A stretch of DNA of 64,000 nucleotides from an uncultured Caulobacterales bacterium (GCA_903840435.1 CAIMFV010000023.1:62001-126000), one strand, 5' to 3'; shown: positions 1 to 10,088, counted from the stretch's first letter. Made by a program: numbers and translations. The notes: a model not told the origin generated them from the letters alone.

Positions 1-912
1 TGGGTGGGTGTGAAGGAGCCATTTGCCGGCTTGTTCACCCAAGGCATGGTGACCCACGAAACCTATCGGGCGCCGTCGGATGGCCGCTGGCTGTCGCCTG
101 CTGAGCTGGAAGCCCGGCCCGGCGGTGGTTTTGTGGTCGTCGAAACCGGTGAGGCGGTTGAGGCCTGCGGCGTCGAAAAGATGTCGAAGTCGAAGAAAAA
201 TGTCGTCGCGCCCGAGGATATTTTCGAGCAGTACGGTGTTGATGCGACCCGTCTGTTTGTCATGTCAGACTCTCCCCCCGAGCGCGATGTGCAATGGTCG
301 ACGGCGGGGGTCGAGGGGGCGTGGCGCTTGATCCAGAGGATCTGGGCCGAGTTCGACGCCCAGCCGGACGGTCCGTTTCGGGCGCCTGACCTGTCAGCCG
401 ATGGCCTCGGTTTGCGCCGCGCGACCCATAGGCTGGCGGCCCAGGTGACAGAGGCGGTTTCCGCCTTCCGGTTCAATCTGGCCGTGGCGCGGATGCACGA
501 AATGATGGCGGCGCTGCGGGCCCATCCGGCCGAGGGCGCGTCGCCCTCGCACTTGGCCGCCCGACACGAAGCCTTGTCCTATCTGGCGCGGCTGATCGCC
601 CCCTTTACGCCCCATCTGGCGGAAGAGTGCTGGGCTCGCCTTGGCGAGCAAGGCATGGTGGTCGACGCGCCCTGGCCTGAAGCCGACCCAAGCCTGACTG
701 AAGACGATGAGGCGGTGCTGGCTGTACAGGTCAATGGCAAGCGTCGGGGCGAAATTCGCGCCGCCCGGGGTTTGGCCGATGCGCAGATTGAGGCGGTAGC
801 GCTTGCAGACGCCGACGTTCAGCGTCACCTTGAGGGCTTGGTGGTCCGCAAGGTGATTGTGGTGAAGGATCGCATCGTCAACATCGTCGCGGTGCCGAAA
901 TCACCAGATTGA
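1..912 (+). CDS. leuS: leucyl-tRNA synthetase, C-terminal part (5' end outside window)
   Basis: This is the C-terminal part of leucyl-tRNA synthetase, the class I enzyme that charges tRNA-Leu with leucine in the cytosol. The reading frame is open from base 1, so the gene starts upstream of the window. The class I signature KMSKS is encoded near 178-192, followed by the KKNVVAPEDIFEQYGVDATR block typical of LeuRS. The anticodon-binding helical domain and the small C-terminal domain (VQVNGKRRGEI, VRKVIVVKDRIVNIV) follow. The stop at 910-912 lies 11 bases before the lptE start. LeuS, lptE and holA read as one transcription unit. Confidence 0.97.
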   Translation, partial: WVGVKEPFAGLFTQGMVTHETYRAPSDGRWLSPAELEARPGGGFVVVETGEAVEACGVEKMSKSKKNVVAPEDIFEQYGVDATRLFVMSDSPPERDVQWSTAGVEGAWRLIQRIWAEFDAQPDGPFRAPDLSADGLGLRRATHRLAAQVTEAVSAFRFNLAVARMHEMMAALRAHPAEGASPSHLAARHEALSYLARLIAPFTPHLAEECWARLGEQGMVVDAPWPEADPSLTEDDEAVLAVQVNGKRRGEIRAARGLADAQIEAVALADADVQRHLEGLVVRKVIVVKDRIVNIVAVPKSPD

Positions 913-923
913 GCGAGGAAAAG

Positions 924-1427
924 ATGCGCTGGCGCTTTTCTAGGACCATGGGGATCGGGCTTGCCACCCTGAGCTTGAGCGGCTGTGGCTTTACCCCCCT
1001 CTACGGTCATCAAGGCGTCGTGCAGGGTCTCGAAAATGTCCAAGTGGTGCTGGGCGAACATTCTCGCGACGGCTTTTTGGTAGTCGAGCAGCTGAATGAT
1101 CAGTTGGGCCGTCACCATACGGACGGGGCGCTGAAGCTTGGGCTCAAGGTCTATTCCCGACGGGTGCCGCGCGGCGTGCGGGTGAACAATATCGCCAATC
1201 GCTACGAATTGACCATGACGGTTGTCTATGAGCTTTCCGACGCCGCCACGACCCACGTTCTGACCCACGATCAGTTCGAAGTGTCCGCCACCTATGACTC
1301 GGCCGACCAACCCTATGCCGGGGTTGCCGCTGAACAGGATGGCGAGCAAAGGGCGGCAGGCTTAGCGGCCGATCAGCTTCGGCTGCGATTGGCGAGGTTT
1401 TTCGCCCAACACGGCCATACCCCGTGA
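924..1427 (+). CDS. lptE: LPS-assembly lipoprotein LptE
   Basis: LptE is the outer-membrane lipoprotein that plugs the LptD barrel and helps insert lipopolysaccharide. The 167-residue product has a basic N-terminus, a hydrophobic stretch and a lipobox (LSLSGC) followed by GFTPLYG, the usual start of mature alphaproteobacterial LptE. ATG 924 is chosen because GAGGAAA lies 8 bases upstream; an in-frame TTG at 909 overlapping the leuS stop is less likely. The end overlaps the holA start by 4 bases (GTGA), which suggests translational coupling. The leuS-lptE-holA order is common in this class. Confidence 0.9.
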   Translation: MRWRFSRTMGIGLATLSLSGCGFTPLYGHQGVVQGLENVQVVLGEHSRDGFLVVEQLNDQLGRHHTDGALKLGLKVYSRRVPRGVRVNNIANRYELTMTVVYELSDAATTHVLTHDQFEVSATYDSADQPYAGVAAEQDGEQRAAGLAADQLRLRLARFFAQHGHTP

Positions 1428-2476
1428 TCTTGTCGAAGCGGGCCGACGTGGAGCGCTTTCTGGCGCGCCCGCCGCCCGAAGTGGCTGTTTGCCTGATCCA
1501 CGGCCGCGACCGAGGCGGTGTGAAGGAGCGGGCCGACGCCCTGGCCGCCAAGGTGACGGCCTCGCCAGACGATCCGTTTGATGTGGCGCGGCTGACCGAA
1601 ACCGACCTGGACGGCGACCCGGCTCGGCTTATCGATGAATTGTCGGCGCTGTCCCTGATGGGTGGTCGGCGCCTGGTGCGCCTGAAATTGAGCGGTGATA
1701 AGGCCGGGCCCGAGAAGGTCGCCGCAGAAGCGGTCAAGGCCCATTTGGAGGGTAGTCTTAATCCCGACGCCTTTTTTTTGATCGAGGCCGGTGCGCTGGA
1801 GCGCGCATCTTCCTTGCGCAAGGTCTGTGAGGCGGCCAAGGCCGCAGCGACCCTGCCCATCTATGAGGACGAGGTCGGCGATGTGGCGCGGTTCGTCCGC
1901 GAGGCTCTGGCTGCGGATCGGGTCGGCTTGAGCCAAGAGGCCATGGACATTTTTGTCGCCCGCCTGCCCAAGGAGCGCGGCGTCATGCGTCAGGAAATTG
2001 AACGGCTGATCCTTTATCTGGGTCCAGGCTCCGGCCTGCAGGCCAAGCCCGCCGATCTTGTTGATCATTTAGGCGTCGAGCCAGAAACCTCGCTGTTCGA
2101 TGCCGCAGCCGATGCCTTTGGCGCTCGCGCTCGCGAAAGTCAGACCGGACTGCGACGCGCGCGGGCGGAGGGCGAGGGTGGTGTGGCTGTGGTGCGCGCC
2201 CTCAGCGGCCATTTGATGCGCTTGCGGCGCGCGCTGACCTTAACGCTCACCGGCATGGCGCCTCCTGAAGCGGCCAAGGCTGTTGGCGTGTTTTGGAAGC
2301 AGGAACGGGAGTTTCTGCGCCAGATGCGCAGCTGGCGGCTCGCCGATCTCGACAGCTTGCAGGTCGAGATCTTAGAGGCGGACCGGGCTTGTAAATCAAC
2401 CGGCTCGCCCGACGACCTGATTGCCGAAAGGCTTGCCTTGAGCATAGCAGCCCGCGCGCGACGGCGCGGGCTTTGA
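1424..2476 (+). CDS. holA: DNA polymerase III subunit delta
   Basis: HolA is the delta subunit of the clamp loader, which opens the beta sliding clamp during replication. The 350-residue length fits the family. Visible features are the N-terminal domain with LIDELSALSLMGGRRLVRLK, in which the LSLMGGRRLV stretch is the usual beta-contacting segment, and a C-terminal helical collar region (ALSGHLMRLRRAL, FWKQEREFLRQMRSW). The start is GTG 1424, overlapping the lptE stop by 4 bases. In related genomes par genes often follow holA; here recF and gyrB come next on the same strand. Confidence 0.93.
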   Translation: MILSKRADVERFLARPPPEVAVCLIHGRDRGGVKERADALAAKVTASPDDPFDVARLTETDLDGDPARLIDELSALSLMGGRRLVRLKLSGDKAGPEKVAAEAVKAHLEGSLNPDAFFLIEAGALERASSLRKVCEAAKAAATLPIYEDEVGDVARFVREALAADRVGLSQEAMDIFVARLPKERGVMRQEIERLILYLGPGSGLQAKPADLVDHLGVEPETSLFDAAADAFGARARESQTGLRRARAEGEGGVAVVRALSGHLMRLRRALTLTLTGMAPPEAAKAVGVFWKQEREFLRQMRSWRLADLDSLQVEILEADRACKSTGSPDDLIAERLALSIAARARRRGL

Positions 2477-2493
2477 CTGTGCGAATCGCTCCC

Positions 2494-2601
2494 TTAGAGC
2501 GACGGGGCCAAGAACCCGATGGCAGCGATCGGAAATACGGCGAGCAAGATCACCAAAACCGAATTGCCGATAGGTTCGACCCAAGTGGTAAGTTTAGACA
2601 T
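2494..2601 (-). CDS. 35-residue single-pass membrane protein, unknown
   Basis: A short ORF lies convergent to holA. It begins at ATG 2601, with AAGGGGATTGAAG directly upstream giving a good ribosome-binding site, and stops at TAA 2494-2496. The peptide is MSKLTTWVEPIGNSVLVILL followed by a second hydrophobic half ending IAAIGFLAPSL. It contains one clear membrane span (about residues 12-31) and no Cys or His. It is not overlapped by any larger plausible gene. I do not recognise the family. Possibilities are a small regulatory membrane protein, a type I toxin-like peptide or chance. The ribosome-binding site and uninterrupted hydrophobic span favour a real gene. Confidence 0.5.
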   Translation of the reverse strand: MSKLTTWVEPIGNSVLVILLAVFPIAAIGFLAPSL

Positions 2602-2820
2602 CTTCAATCCCCTTTTTCTGACGCGACGTGAGGGTTAAGATTTCGGAAAGAAATCGCCCGACAAACACAAATGACGGGTAATTTTGGCCCTCAACGACCG
2701 CAAGAGCGATATAGGTATGCCATTGTTGGGTTTCAAATGAATTTATTGCATTGCAGCATTTTTAAATGTGAGTTGTCTCTGAGGCGTGTCATTGGCGCCG
2801 CATCCGGCTAGACTGAGCCC

Positions 2821-3954
2821 ATGCCGCGCGCGCCAATCCTTCGCCTTGCCCTGACCGATTTCCGCTCCTATGCACGGGCGGAACTGGCCGTGGCGCCGGG
2901 GCTTGTCTGTTTCTATGGCCGCAATGGCGCGGGCAAGACCAATCTCTTAGAGGCCCTGTCCTGGCTGGCGCCGGGGCGCGGGCTGCGCAGCGCCAGTGTG
3001 GCTGAGGTTGGGCGACGGGCGCCGGATGAAACGCCACATCGCGCCTGGGCCGTGTTGGTCGAGCTCGCCGATCGTGACGGTCCGGTACGATTAGGGGTTG
3101 GGGCAGAGGCCGGGTCGGCGCGACGCAAGGTGCGCATAGACGGCGAGACCGCAACCCCGGCGCACCTTGCACAACGGGTGCGGATGATATGGCTGACGCC
3201 TGCCCACGACCGCTTGTTTCTTGAGGGGAGCAGTGAGCGCCGCCGCTTTCTCGACCGCTTGGTGTTTGCCGATCATCCGGACCACGCCGCCGATGTGGCG
3301 GCCTATGAAAAGGCCCTCCGGGAACGCTTGCGCCTGTTGACCGCTGATGCGCCGGCAGATCCGGTCTGGCTCGACGCGCTCGAGGCGACTGCCGCCCGCG
3401 CGGGCGCTGCCCTGACCTTGGCCCGACGCCAGACGGTGGCGGCCTTGGCGGAGGAGATCGCCGCGCGTGCCGACCGGCCTTTTCCCCGCGCGCTGATTCG
3501 CCTGACCGCGCCGGAGAATGAACCCTTTGACCTAGACCAGCCGCAAGACCAGATGGAGCCAGTCCTGGCGCGGGGCTTTGCCCGTAGTCGGGCGCGTGAT
3601 GCCGCTGCTGGCCGGGCGCTGTTCGGGCCGCATCGCTGCGATTTGCAAGTTGTGCAGGCTGAGGGCGGTCGCGCGGCGGCCGAGGCCTCGACCGGTGAGC
3701 AAAAGGCGCTGCTGCTCAATTTGGTGCTCGCCCAGGCGGCGCGCTTGGCCCGCGATCCGGTGGCGCCGGCGCCGATCCTGTTGCTCGACGAGGTGGCCGC
3801 CCACCTCGACCCCGTCCGTCGCGCCGCCCTCTATGAGGAACTTGGGGACCTCAATTTGCAGGCCTTTTTGACCGGGGTTGAAAAGGCGCTGTTCGAGGGT
3901 TTGGAGCGGGGGGCCAGGGTGCGGGTCGACGCGGCCCAACTCTATCCGGACTAA
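2821..3954 (+). CDS. recF: DNA replication and repair protein RecF
   Basis: RecF is an SMC-like ATPase that loads RecA at single-strand gaps together with RecO and RecR. The 377-residue protein starts LALTDFRSYARAEL and has a Walker A motif GRNGAGKTNLLEALSWLAPG at about residue 36. The RRRFLDRLVF block follows, then the ABC signature region STGEQKALLLNLVLAQA and Walker B ILLLDEVAAHLD. Start ATG 2821 matches the family N-terminus. It is followed by gyrB, the usual partner, but dnaN is not immediately upstream as it often is. Confidence 0.96.
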   Translation: MPRAPILRLALTDFRSYARAELAVAPGLVCFYGRNGAGKTNLLEALSWLAPGRGLRSASVAEVGRRAPDETPHRAWAVLVELADRDGPVRLGVGAEAGSARRKVRIDGETATPAHLAQRVRMIWLTPAHDRLFLEGSSERRRFLDRLVFADHPDHAADVAAYEKALRERLRLLTADAPADPVWLDALEATAARAGAALTLARRQTVAALAEEIAARADRPFPRALIRLTAPENEPFDLDQPQDQMEPVLARGFARSRARDAAAGRALFGPHRCDLQVVQAEGGRAAAEASTGEQKALLLNLVLAQAARLARDPVAPAPILLLDEVAAHLDPVRRAALYEELGDLNLQAFLTGVEKALFEGLERGARVRVDAAQLYPD

Positions 3955-4014
3955 GGGGCGCTCAAGCCCGATCTGGCGGAATAAACGTGATATTTTCGCC
4001 TCTTTAGCCTATAG

Positions 4015-6540
<2,526 letters not shown>

Positions 6541-6572
6541 TTGGAACCCGCTGCTCAAGCGCTTGACTAATT

Positions 6573-6585
6573 AACCTCTAAGGTG
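6573..6585. promoter_or_regulatory. MqsA-type operator palindrome
   Basis: The sequence AACCT-CTA-AGGTG lies 9 bases before the mqsR start. The Escherichia coli MqsA antitoxin is known to bind palindromes of the form AACCT-N(2-4)-AGGTT in its own promoter, so this is a near-perfect match at the expected place. A -35-like TTGACT at 6563-6568 sits just upstream. Binding here would block the module's own promoter, giving autoregulation. Confidence 0.65.
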
Positions 6586-6594
6586 TATGCGCCG

Positions 6595-6918
6595 ATGACG
6601 GTTAAGCGCAGGCCACATCACAATCTCATCGCCGTCAAGGCTAAGTTCTCTCAAGTGGAGACGATTGAGATCACCCGCAGCGCCAACGAGAGCGCTCGCG
6701 CGCTCGGTTATTCCCTGGAGGATGTTATCGAGGTGGTGCAGGCGCTCGAACCCGGCGACTTTATCAAGTCCGAGACGGCCCACAGTCCGAAGAATTCCAA
6801 GGTCTGGCATGACACCTATCGGCTTCTGTGGGGCGATCATTGGCTTTATCTGAAATTTGCGGGCGAAACGCTGATAGACGTCACGCTGACGTCGTTCAAA
6901 GAGGTCGGTCATGGCTGA
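6595..6918 (+). CDS. mqsR: MqsR family mRNA interferase toxin
   Basis: This is a RelE-like ribonuclease toxin of a type II toxin-antitoxin system, expected to cleave mRNA mainly at GCU/GCA. The protein of about 107 residues follows the MqsR pattern: KRRPHHNLIAVKAKF, ITRSANESARALG, LEPGDFIKSETAH, VWHDTYR, WLYLKF and LTSFKEV. The lysines in FIKS and SFKEV and the tyrosine in LYLKF fall where E. coli MqsR has conserved active-site residues; a glutamine there appears to be histidine (VWHDTY) here. ATG 6595 is preferred over GTG 6583. It ends with an 8-base overlap with the antitoxin gene. The toxin-first order is typical of mqsRA. Confidence 0.9.
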   Translation: MTVKRRPHHNLIAVKAKFSQVETIEITRSANESARALGYSLEDVIEVVQALEPGDFIKSETAHSPKNSKVWHDTYRLLWGDHWLYLKFAGETLIDVTLTSFKEVGHG

Positions 6919-7378
6919 GACGCGCATCCATCCGGTGACGGGCAAGGTTTTGCACCGCGACGTTCGCACTCAAGTTGTGTCGTTCGGATCGATGACCCGC
7001 GCGGTTGCCACGCCAGGTTGGTATCCCGATGACGACAGCGATTCCCTCCATACTGGCACGGACCTATTCCATTCCGAGGAAGCCTTCCGCGACCTAAAAG
7101 CGGCCTATGCGGCCCATGTCCGCGAGGTTCGCAAGCGCCTTAACCTGACCCAGGAAGAGGCGGGGCGGATCATCGGCGGTGGGCGTCGCGCTTTTCAGAA
7201 GTATGAAAGCGGTGCAACGCCACCGAGCGACGCGGCTGTGGGTCTGATCGAATTGCTGTCTCGCCATCCCGAAGAGGTGGAATTTCTGAAGTCGCTGCGA
7301 ACGCCCGTAGCGTGTTCGCAAACCACGAGCCGTGACGTCAGCCACGAACATGCGCTTGATGTAGGGGTGGAAGTGTAG
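6911..7378 (+). CDS. mqsA: MqsA family antitoxin, C-terminus derived from the gyrB tail
   Basis: The antitoxin neutralises MqsR and represses its own promoter. The N-terminal domain (IHPVTGKVLHRDVRTQVVSF ... GWYPDD) belongs to the branch that lacks the zinc-binding cysteines of E. coli MqsA. The C-terminal helix-turn-helix shows VRKRLNLTQEEAGRIIGGG followed by RRAFQKYESGATPPSDAAV. E. coli contacts DNA from the equivalent NAFSRYEKG segment; here RAFQKYESG differs at the Asn and Arg positions. After the expected family end (HPEEVEFLKSLR) the frame runs about 25 residues further and finishes in SRDVSHEHALDVGVEV, a degenerate copy of the gyrB C-terminus including its stop. So the antitoxin appears to borrow a gyrase tail. 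Confidence 0.88.
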   Translation: MAETRIHPVTGKVLHRDVRTQVVSFGSMTRAVATPGWYPDDDSDSLHTGTDLFHSEEAFRDLKAAYAAHVREVRKRLNLTQEEAGRIIGGGRRAFQKYESGATPPSDAAVGLIELLSRHPEEVEFLKSLRTPVACSQTTSRDVSHEHALDVGVEV

Positions 7379-7384
7379 AGGGGC
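7329..7384 (+). repeat. right copy of gyrB-tail direct repeat
   Basis: This is the second, diverged copy of the gyrB 3' end, in frame with mqsA. It keeps GAACATG, CTTGATG-like and GTGTAGAGGGGC blocks, and the amino acids EHALD and V.V before the stop. It probably marks the far junction of the inserted module. Confidence 0.85.
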
Positions 7385-7414
7385 GGCGTCTAGGCGATCC
7401 AGAGTTTTGTCGGT

Positions 7415-7733
7415 TCAGGCGGCTGCAATCGTCGTGATCGCGGCAAGCTCATCGCGAACGGCGATGGCGGCGACCGAAAGGTCGTGTTGGTTCTGTAGGT
7501 TCATCCAGAATTCCGGCGAGGTCCCAAACACCTTTCCAAACCGCAACGCGGTGTCGGACGTTACCGGTTGCTTTTTCCCGGATCAGGCGCTCGACGCGCG
7601 TGCGGTCCTTCAACCCCATCGCCTTGGCGAGCGCGCCTGCGGTAAGACTGTAGGATGGCAGGAAATCCTCACGCAGGTGTTCGCCGGGATGGGCGAGCGG
7701 GTGCGCGAACCGCGTATAGTCATGTGTCGTCAT
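7415..7733 (-). pseudogene. higA: HigA-type antitoxin with a frameshift
   Basis: Read from ATG 7733, the frame gives a HigA/VapI-type helix-turn-helix start (HPGEHLREDFLPSYSLTAG, LAKAMGLKDRTRVERLIREK) and then loses similarity. Shifting frame by one base at the run of five A residues (7572-7576 on the plus strand) restores the canonical ending KQPVTSDTALRFGKVFGTSP, FWMNLQNQHDLSVAAIA, and a stop at 7415-7417. One extra base in the homopolymer therefore breaks an antitoxin that would otherwise be about 105 residues. AAGGAGGA precedes the start. No HigB toxin gene is visible on either side. A sequencing error in the A run is an alternative to a true mutation. Confidence 0.8.
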
Positions 7734-7824
7734 TTTTGCTCAGTCCTCCTTCCAACGACCAATTTCAGGCGACCGCTTTGGGCTGGTCAATATGGGCGTA
7801 CGTCCAGACGCCGTAATCTCCCCG

Positions 7825-8109
7825 TTAGCCTACCCGCTCGGTCTCCTTTGGCGCCGATACACGTCGGGGTTTTTGTTGCGCCTTGGGCTTGGGCAGAAGG
7901 CGGAAGCGCGATTGGCACCAGGCGAACTCTATGCCGATGTCCAAAAGAGCGTCCGACCGTCCGCAAGGGCAGGCGAAGTCCATAATGGTGAGCACGCGAT
8001 AGGTCTCGCCCGCCTGCAAGGGGACGGGAAGGCCTGTGACGTGGTTTGGGGCGGCGTTGACACAAAGAACGAGATCACCGGGGCCGACAGTGTCACTCAT
8101 CAGTTTCAT
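7825..8109 (-). CDS. small conserved hypothetical protein
   Basis: A 94-residue protein, or 91 residues from the alternative ATG at 8100. The central part (GDLVLCVNAAPNHVTGLPVP, LQAGETYRVLTIMDF, CPCGRSDALLDIGIEF, WCQSRFRLL) has the alternating hydrophobic pattern of a small beta-barrel. It resembles short proteins seen in prophages and islands of alphaproteobacteria; that likeness is from memory. It contains four cysteines, including CPC, and has a basic tail. It lies upstream of the broken higA on the same strand, with a gap of 91 bases. Function unknown. Confidence 0.6.
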   Translation of the reverse strand: MKLMSDTVGPGDLVLCVNAAPNHVTGLPVPLQAGETYRVLTIMDFACPCGRSDALLDIGIEFAWCQSRFRLLPKPKAQQKPRRVSAPKETERVG

Positions 8110-8292
8110 CCCTAAGACCTGTCGCCATTTAGCGCCTTCTTACCCTCCGGCAAAGGCGCCAAAGTCCGGTATCGCGGAATCGGATTTATCGCCGGGCGGA
8201 ATTTAATTCGGGCAATCGCAGCAATCCTCCCCATATAGTTCCCACAGAGCCAGACCGATGCGGTTCACGCCCTGGTCTTAAGAGAGGTCGAC

Positions 8293-8502
8293 ATGTTTGG
8301 GCTGACGGAGTGGATCAGCTCGCATCTCGTGCCTCAAGCCGCTGTTCGGGCGGAAGCCTGGAAGTTGGGCGGTCGACATTTGGGGGATGTGGCGGCAGGC
8401 GCCCATCTGGAGCTTAACCGCTCCGACCTGACACCAGCGCGCCGGGCGCTGTTGCGGGCCGTCTTGCGAAACGCTGCACACCCCGGCGAGACAGATATAT
8501 GA
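8293..8502 (+). CDS. hypothetical protein, 69 residues
   Basis: A small protein (MFGLTEWISSHLVPQAAVRA, then LGGRHLGDVAAGAHLELN and a short Arg-rich helix RRALLRAVLRNAAH). AGAGAGG lies 5 bases upstream of ATG 8293. The stop overlaps the start of the next gene by 4 bases (ATGA), so the two are probably co-translated. I do not recognise the family. No signal peptide or membrane span is present. Confidence 0.6.
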   Translation: MFGLTEWISSHLVPQAAVRAEAWKLGGRHLGDVAAGAHLELNRSDLTPARRALLRAVLRNAAHPGETDI

Positions 8503-8774
8503 GCCTCGTCCCCGTCACGCCTTCGCCCTTGAGCGCTCACCAATTGGAAGCGCTGCGCAATCTTGGCCGCAAACATGCGGGCGAAGCGGTGGATTTTATT
8601 AATATTTCGGATGCGCGCGCCCTGACCGAACTGGGCTATGCCCGGCGGGAGGCCAGTGGTTGGCGGATCAGTGACACTGGACTTGCGCTGCTCGCCTCCA
8701 GCGGGACTGTGGCGAAAGACACAAGCTCTGGCGAGGCCATCAGCCTCAGAAAGTACAAAGATGAAGGAAACTAA
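8499..8774 (+). CDS. hypothetical protein, possible winged-helix fold
   Basis: A 91-residue protein coupled to the upstream gene by an ATGA overlap. The segment SAHQLEALRNLGRKHAGEAV, then FINISDARALTELGYARREA and SGWRISDTGLALLA, has the helix-helix-wing rhythm of small winged-helix proteins: a helix ending in LTELGYA, then SGWRIS and TGLALL. No partner is recognised. DNA binding is an inference from this pattern alone. The C-terminus is short and charged. Confidence 0.6.
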   Translation: MSLVPVTPSPLSAHQLEALRNLGRKHAGEAVDFINISDARALTELGYARREASGWRISDTGLALLASSGTVAKDTSSGEAISLRKYKDEGN

Positions 8775-8868
8775 GGGCAAGCCCAAAAAGGTAAAGCCGC
8801 CGAAAGCCAATGCCTCCCAGCCGAGTGTCAAGATCCTACCGCTCGGGCCGACCCGGGCCGGGAAATAG
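8761..8868 (+). CDS. possible lysine- and proline-rich peptide, 35 residues
   Basis: This short frame starts inside the end of the preceding gene and encodes MKETKGKPKKVKPPKANASQ followed by PSVKILPLGPTRAGK and a stop. It could be a third, translationally coupled small protein or a chance frame. The AGAAAG upstream is a weak ribosome-binding site. Its strongly basic, disordered composition is unlike the neighbours. Confidence 0.3.
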   Translation: MKETKGKPKKVKPPKANASQPSVKILPLGPTRAGK

Positions 8869-8947
8869 AATTAGGGGTTTTGCGGAAGATGTGGTAGCGT
8901 CTTTTTGAGAAAAATTTCTGTAAATATAATATTTTATGTGAGGTCAA

Positions 8948-8966
8948 CGCCACCTTTTTTGTGGCG
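8948..8966. other. inverted repeat with T-rich loop
   Basis: CGCCAC and GTGGCG flank a 7-base loop CTTTTTT in the otherwise AT-rich gap 8869-9159. The T run is inside the loop rather than after the stem, so it is not a standard intrinsic terminator. The rest of this 291-base gap holds no gene I can support. Confidence 0.4.
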
Positions 8967-9159
8967 GAATGATCAAGGATGAGAGGGTGAGGCTTCCGAT
9001 TTGAAGCCAAAGTGCGCCCCGCCCAAGCCTTCAGTTTGTTTGCGGTTTTCTCGCGATGGTCGTTCGCTCCCACGACAGCCTCATGGTCATGGCTCTCATT
9101 TCCCCTTGGCGCTGAGGCGCCGGGGCGGCAAGGCGCTCTGGCTTGCCCGAAAGCGCCCC

Positions 9160-10068
9160 ATGCTCGCTTATCTTCTGCTCGTCCACAGATATCCCAAGCA
9201 ATTCAAGCGCTTGTTCCGCGCCATCCACCATCCAGACAATCACTATCTCGTCCATGTGGACCTCAATTCCGGGCCGGAGCTCGCCGATGAGATTGGCGCG
9301 TTTTTGCGCCCTTATCCAAACGCGGAATTGCTCACCAGTCAGGGCGCGGTTTGGGGCGGTTATAGCCTTGTCGATGTCGAATTGCGGGGCATGGCCAAGC
9401 TTTTGCGTATGGACCGAGATTGGACCTATTTCATCAATCTGAGCGGTCAAGATTTCCCCTTGAAAACCCAAGGTGAAATTCGCGCCTTTCTCGGACGGGC
9501 GAACGGCAAGGAATATTTGCGGGTACTTGATCAGCAAAAGCTGCGCCCCGAGACCATGAACCGGATCTTGCATCATTTTGAAGAGACCAGCACCAAGATG
9601 GTGCAGTCGCCCGGCAACCGTCCCTATCTCACCGACGCCACCCCCTATATTGGCAATCAATGGATGATGGTGACCCGGGCCTTTTGCCAATATGTCTGCC
9701 ACGCGCCGGAGGCGAACCGCTTCAAAGCCTTTTATCGCAACTCCTTCATCGCTGATGAGGGGCTTTTTCAAACCGTAATGATGAGCGACGCGGCCCATGG
9801 CGAGATTGTCAATTCGGACATGCGCGCGATCGATTGGGTTGCCGATGGCGATATTAAACTGCGCCCACGCACCTACCGTGCCGCCGACGCCCCAGCCCTA
9901 CTGGCCAGCGGCAATCTGTTCGCCCGCAAATTCGACCTAACCGTCGACGCCGAGATCATTGACATCCTCGAGGCGCGGCTCACTTCAAGCGCCCCAACGC
10001 GCCAAACCAAACGCGAGGCTCCCGAACCCGTTGGGAACCGCTCTGTGTTGGAGGCGATACCCTCCTAA
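9160..10068 (+). CDS. GT14 (core-2/I-branching type) glycosyltransferase
   Basis: A 302-residue protein of the Branch family (glycosyltransferase family 14), which in animals adds beta-1,6-GlcNAc branches or xylose. Bacterial members act on unknown surface glycans. Diagnostic parts are MLAYLLLVHRYPKQFKRLF, the VHVDLNSG metal/sugar-nucleotide region, LTSQGAVWGGYSLVDVELRG, WTYFINLSGQDFPLKTQGEI and FIADEGLFQTVMM. ATG 9160 is chosen because homology begins there; the longer TTG start at 9001 adds unrelated residues. No transmembrane segment is present, so it is probably cytosolic. No sugar-biosynthesis genes adjoin it, so acceptor and donor are unknown. Confidence 0.85.
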   Translation: MLAYLLLVHRYPKQFKRLFRAIHHPDNHYLVHVDLNSGPELADEIGAFLRPYPNAELLTSQGAVWGGYSLVDVELRGMAKLLRMDRDWTYFINLSGQDFPLKTQGEIRAFLGRANGKEYLRVLDQQKLRPETMNRILHHFEETSTKMVQSPGNRPYLTDATPYIGNQWMMVTRAFCQYVCHAPEANRFKAFYRNSFIADEGLFQTVMMSDAAHGEIVNSDMRAIDWVADGDIKLRPRTYRAADAPALLASGNLFARKFDLTVDAEIIDILEARLTSSAPTRQTKREAPEPVGNRSVLEAIPS

Positions 10069-10088
10069 GTCCACCAATGGTGGTGCGG

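Noticed and set aside
2396-2584. 62-codon frame on the minus strand across the holA end
   Set aside because: Overlaps holA coding sequence; the shorter hydrophobic ORF at 2494-2601 in another frame has the ribosome-binding site and better features.
7734-7824. Possible higB remnant upstream of higA
   Set aside because: Only short fragments after a stop codon, with no RelE-like pattern; not enough to call a toxin remnant.
8948-8966. Intrinsic terminator at the hairpin
   Set aside because: The T run is in the loop and not after the stem; kept only as an inverted repeat.
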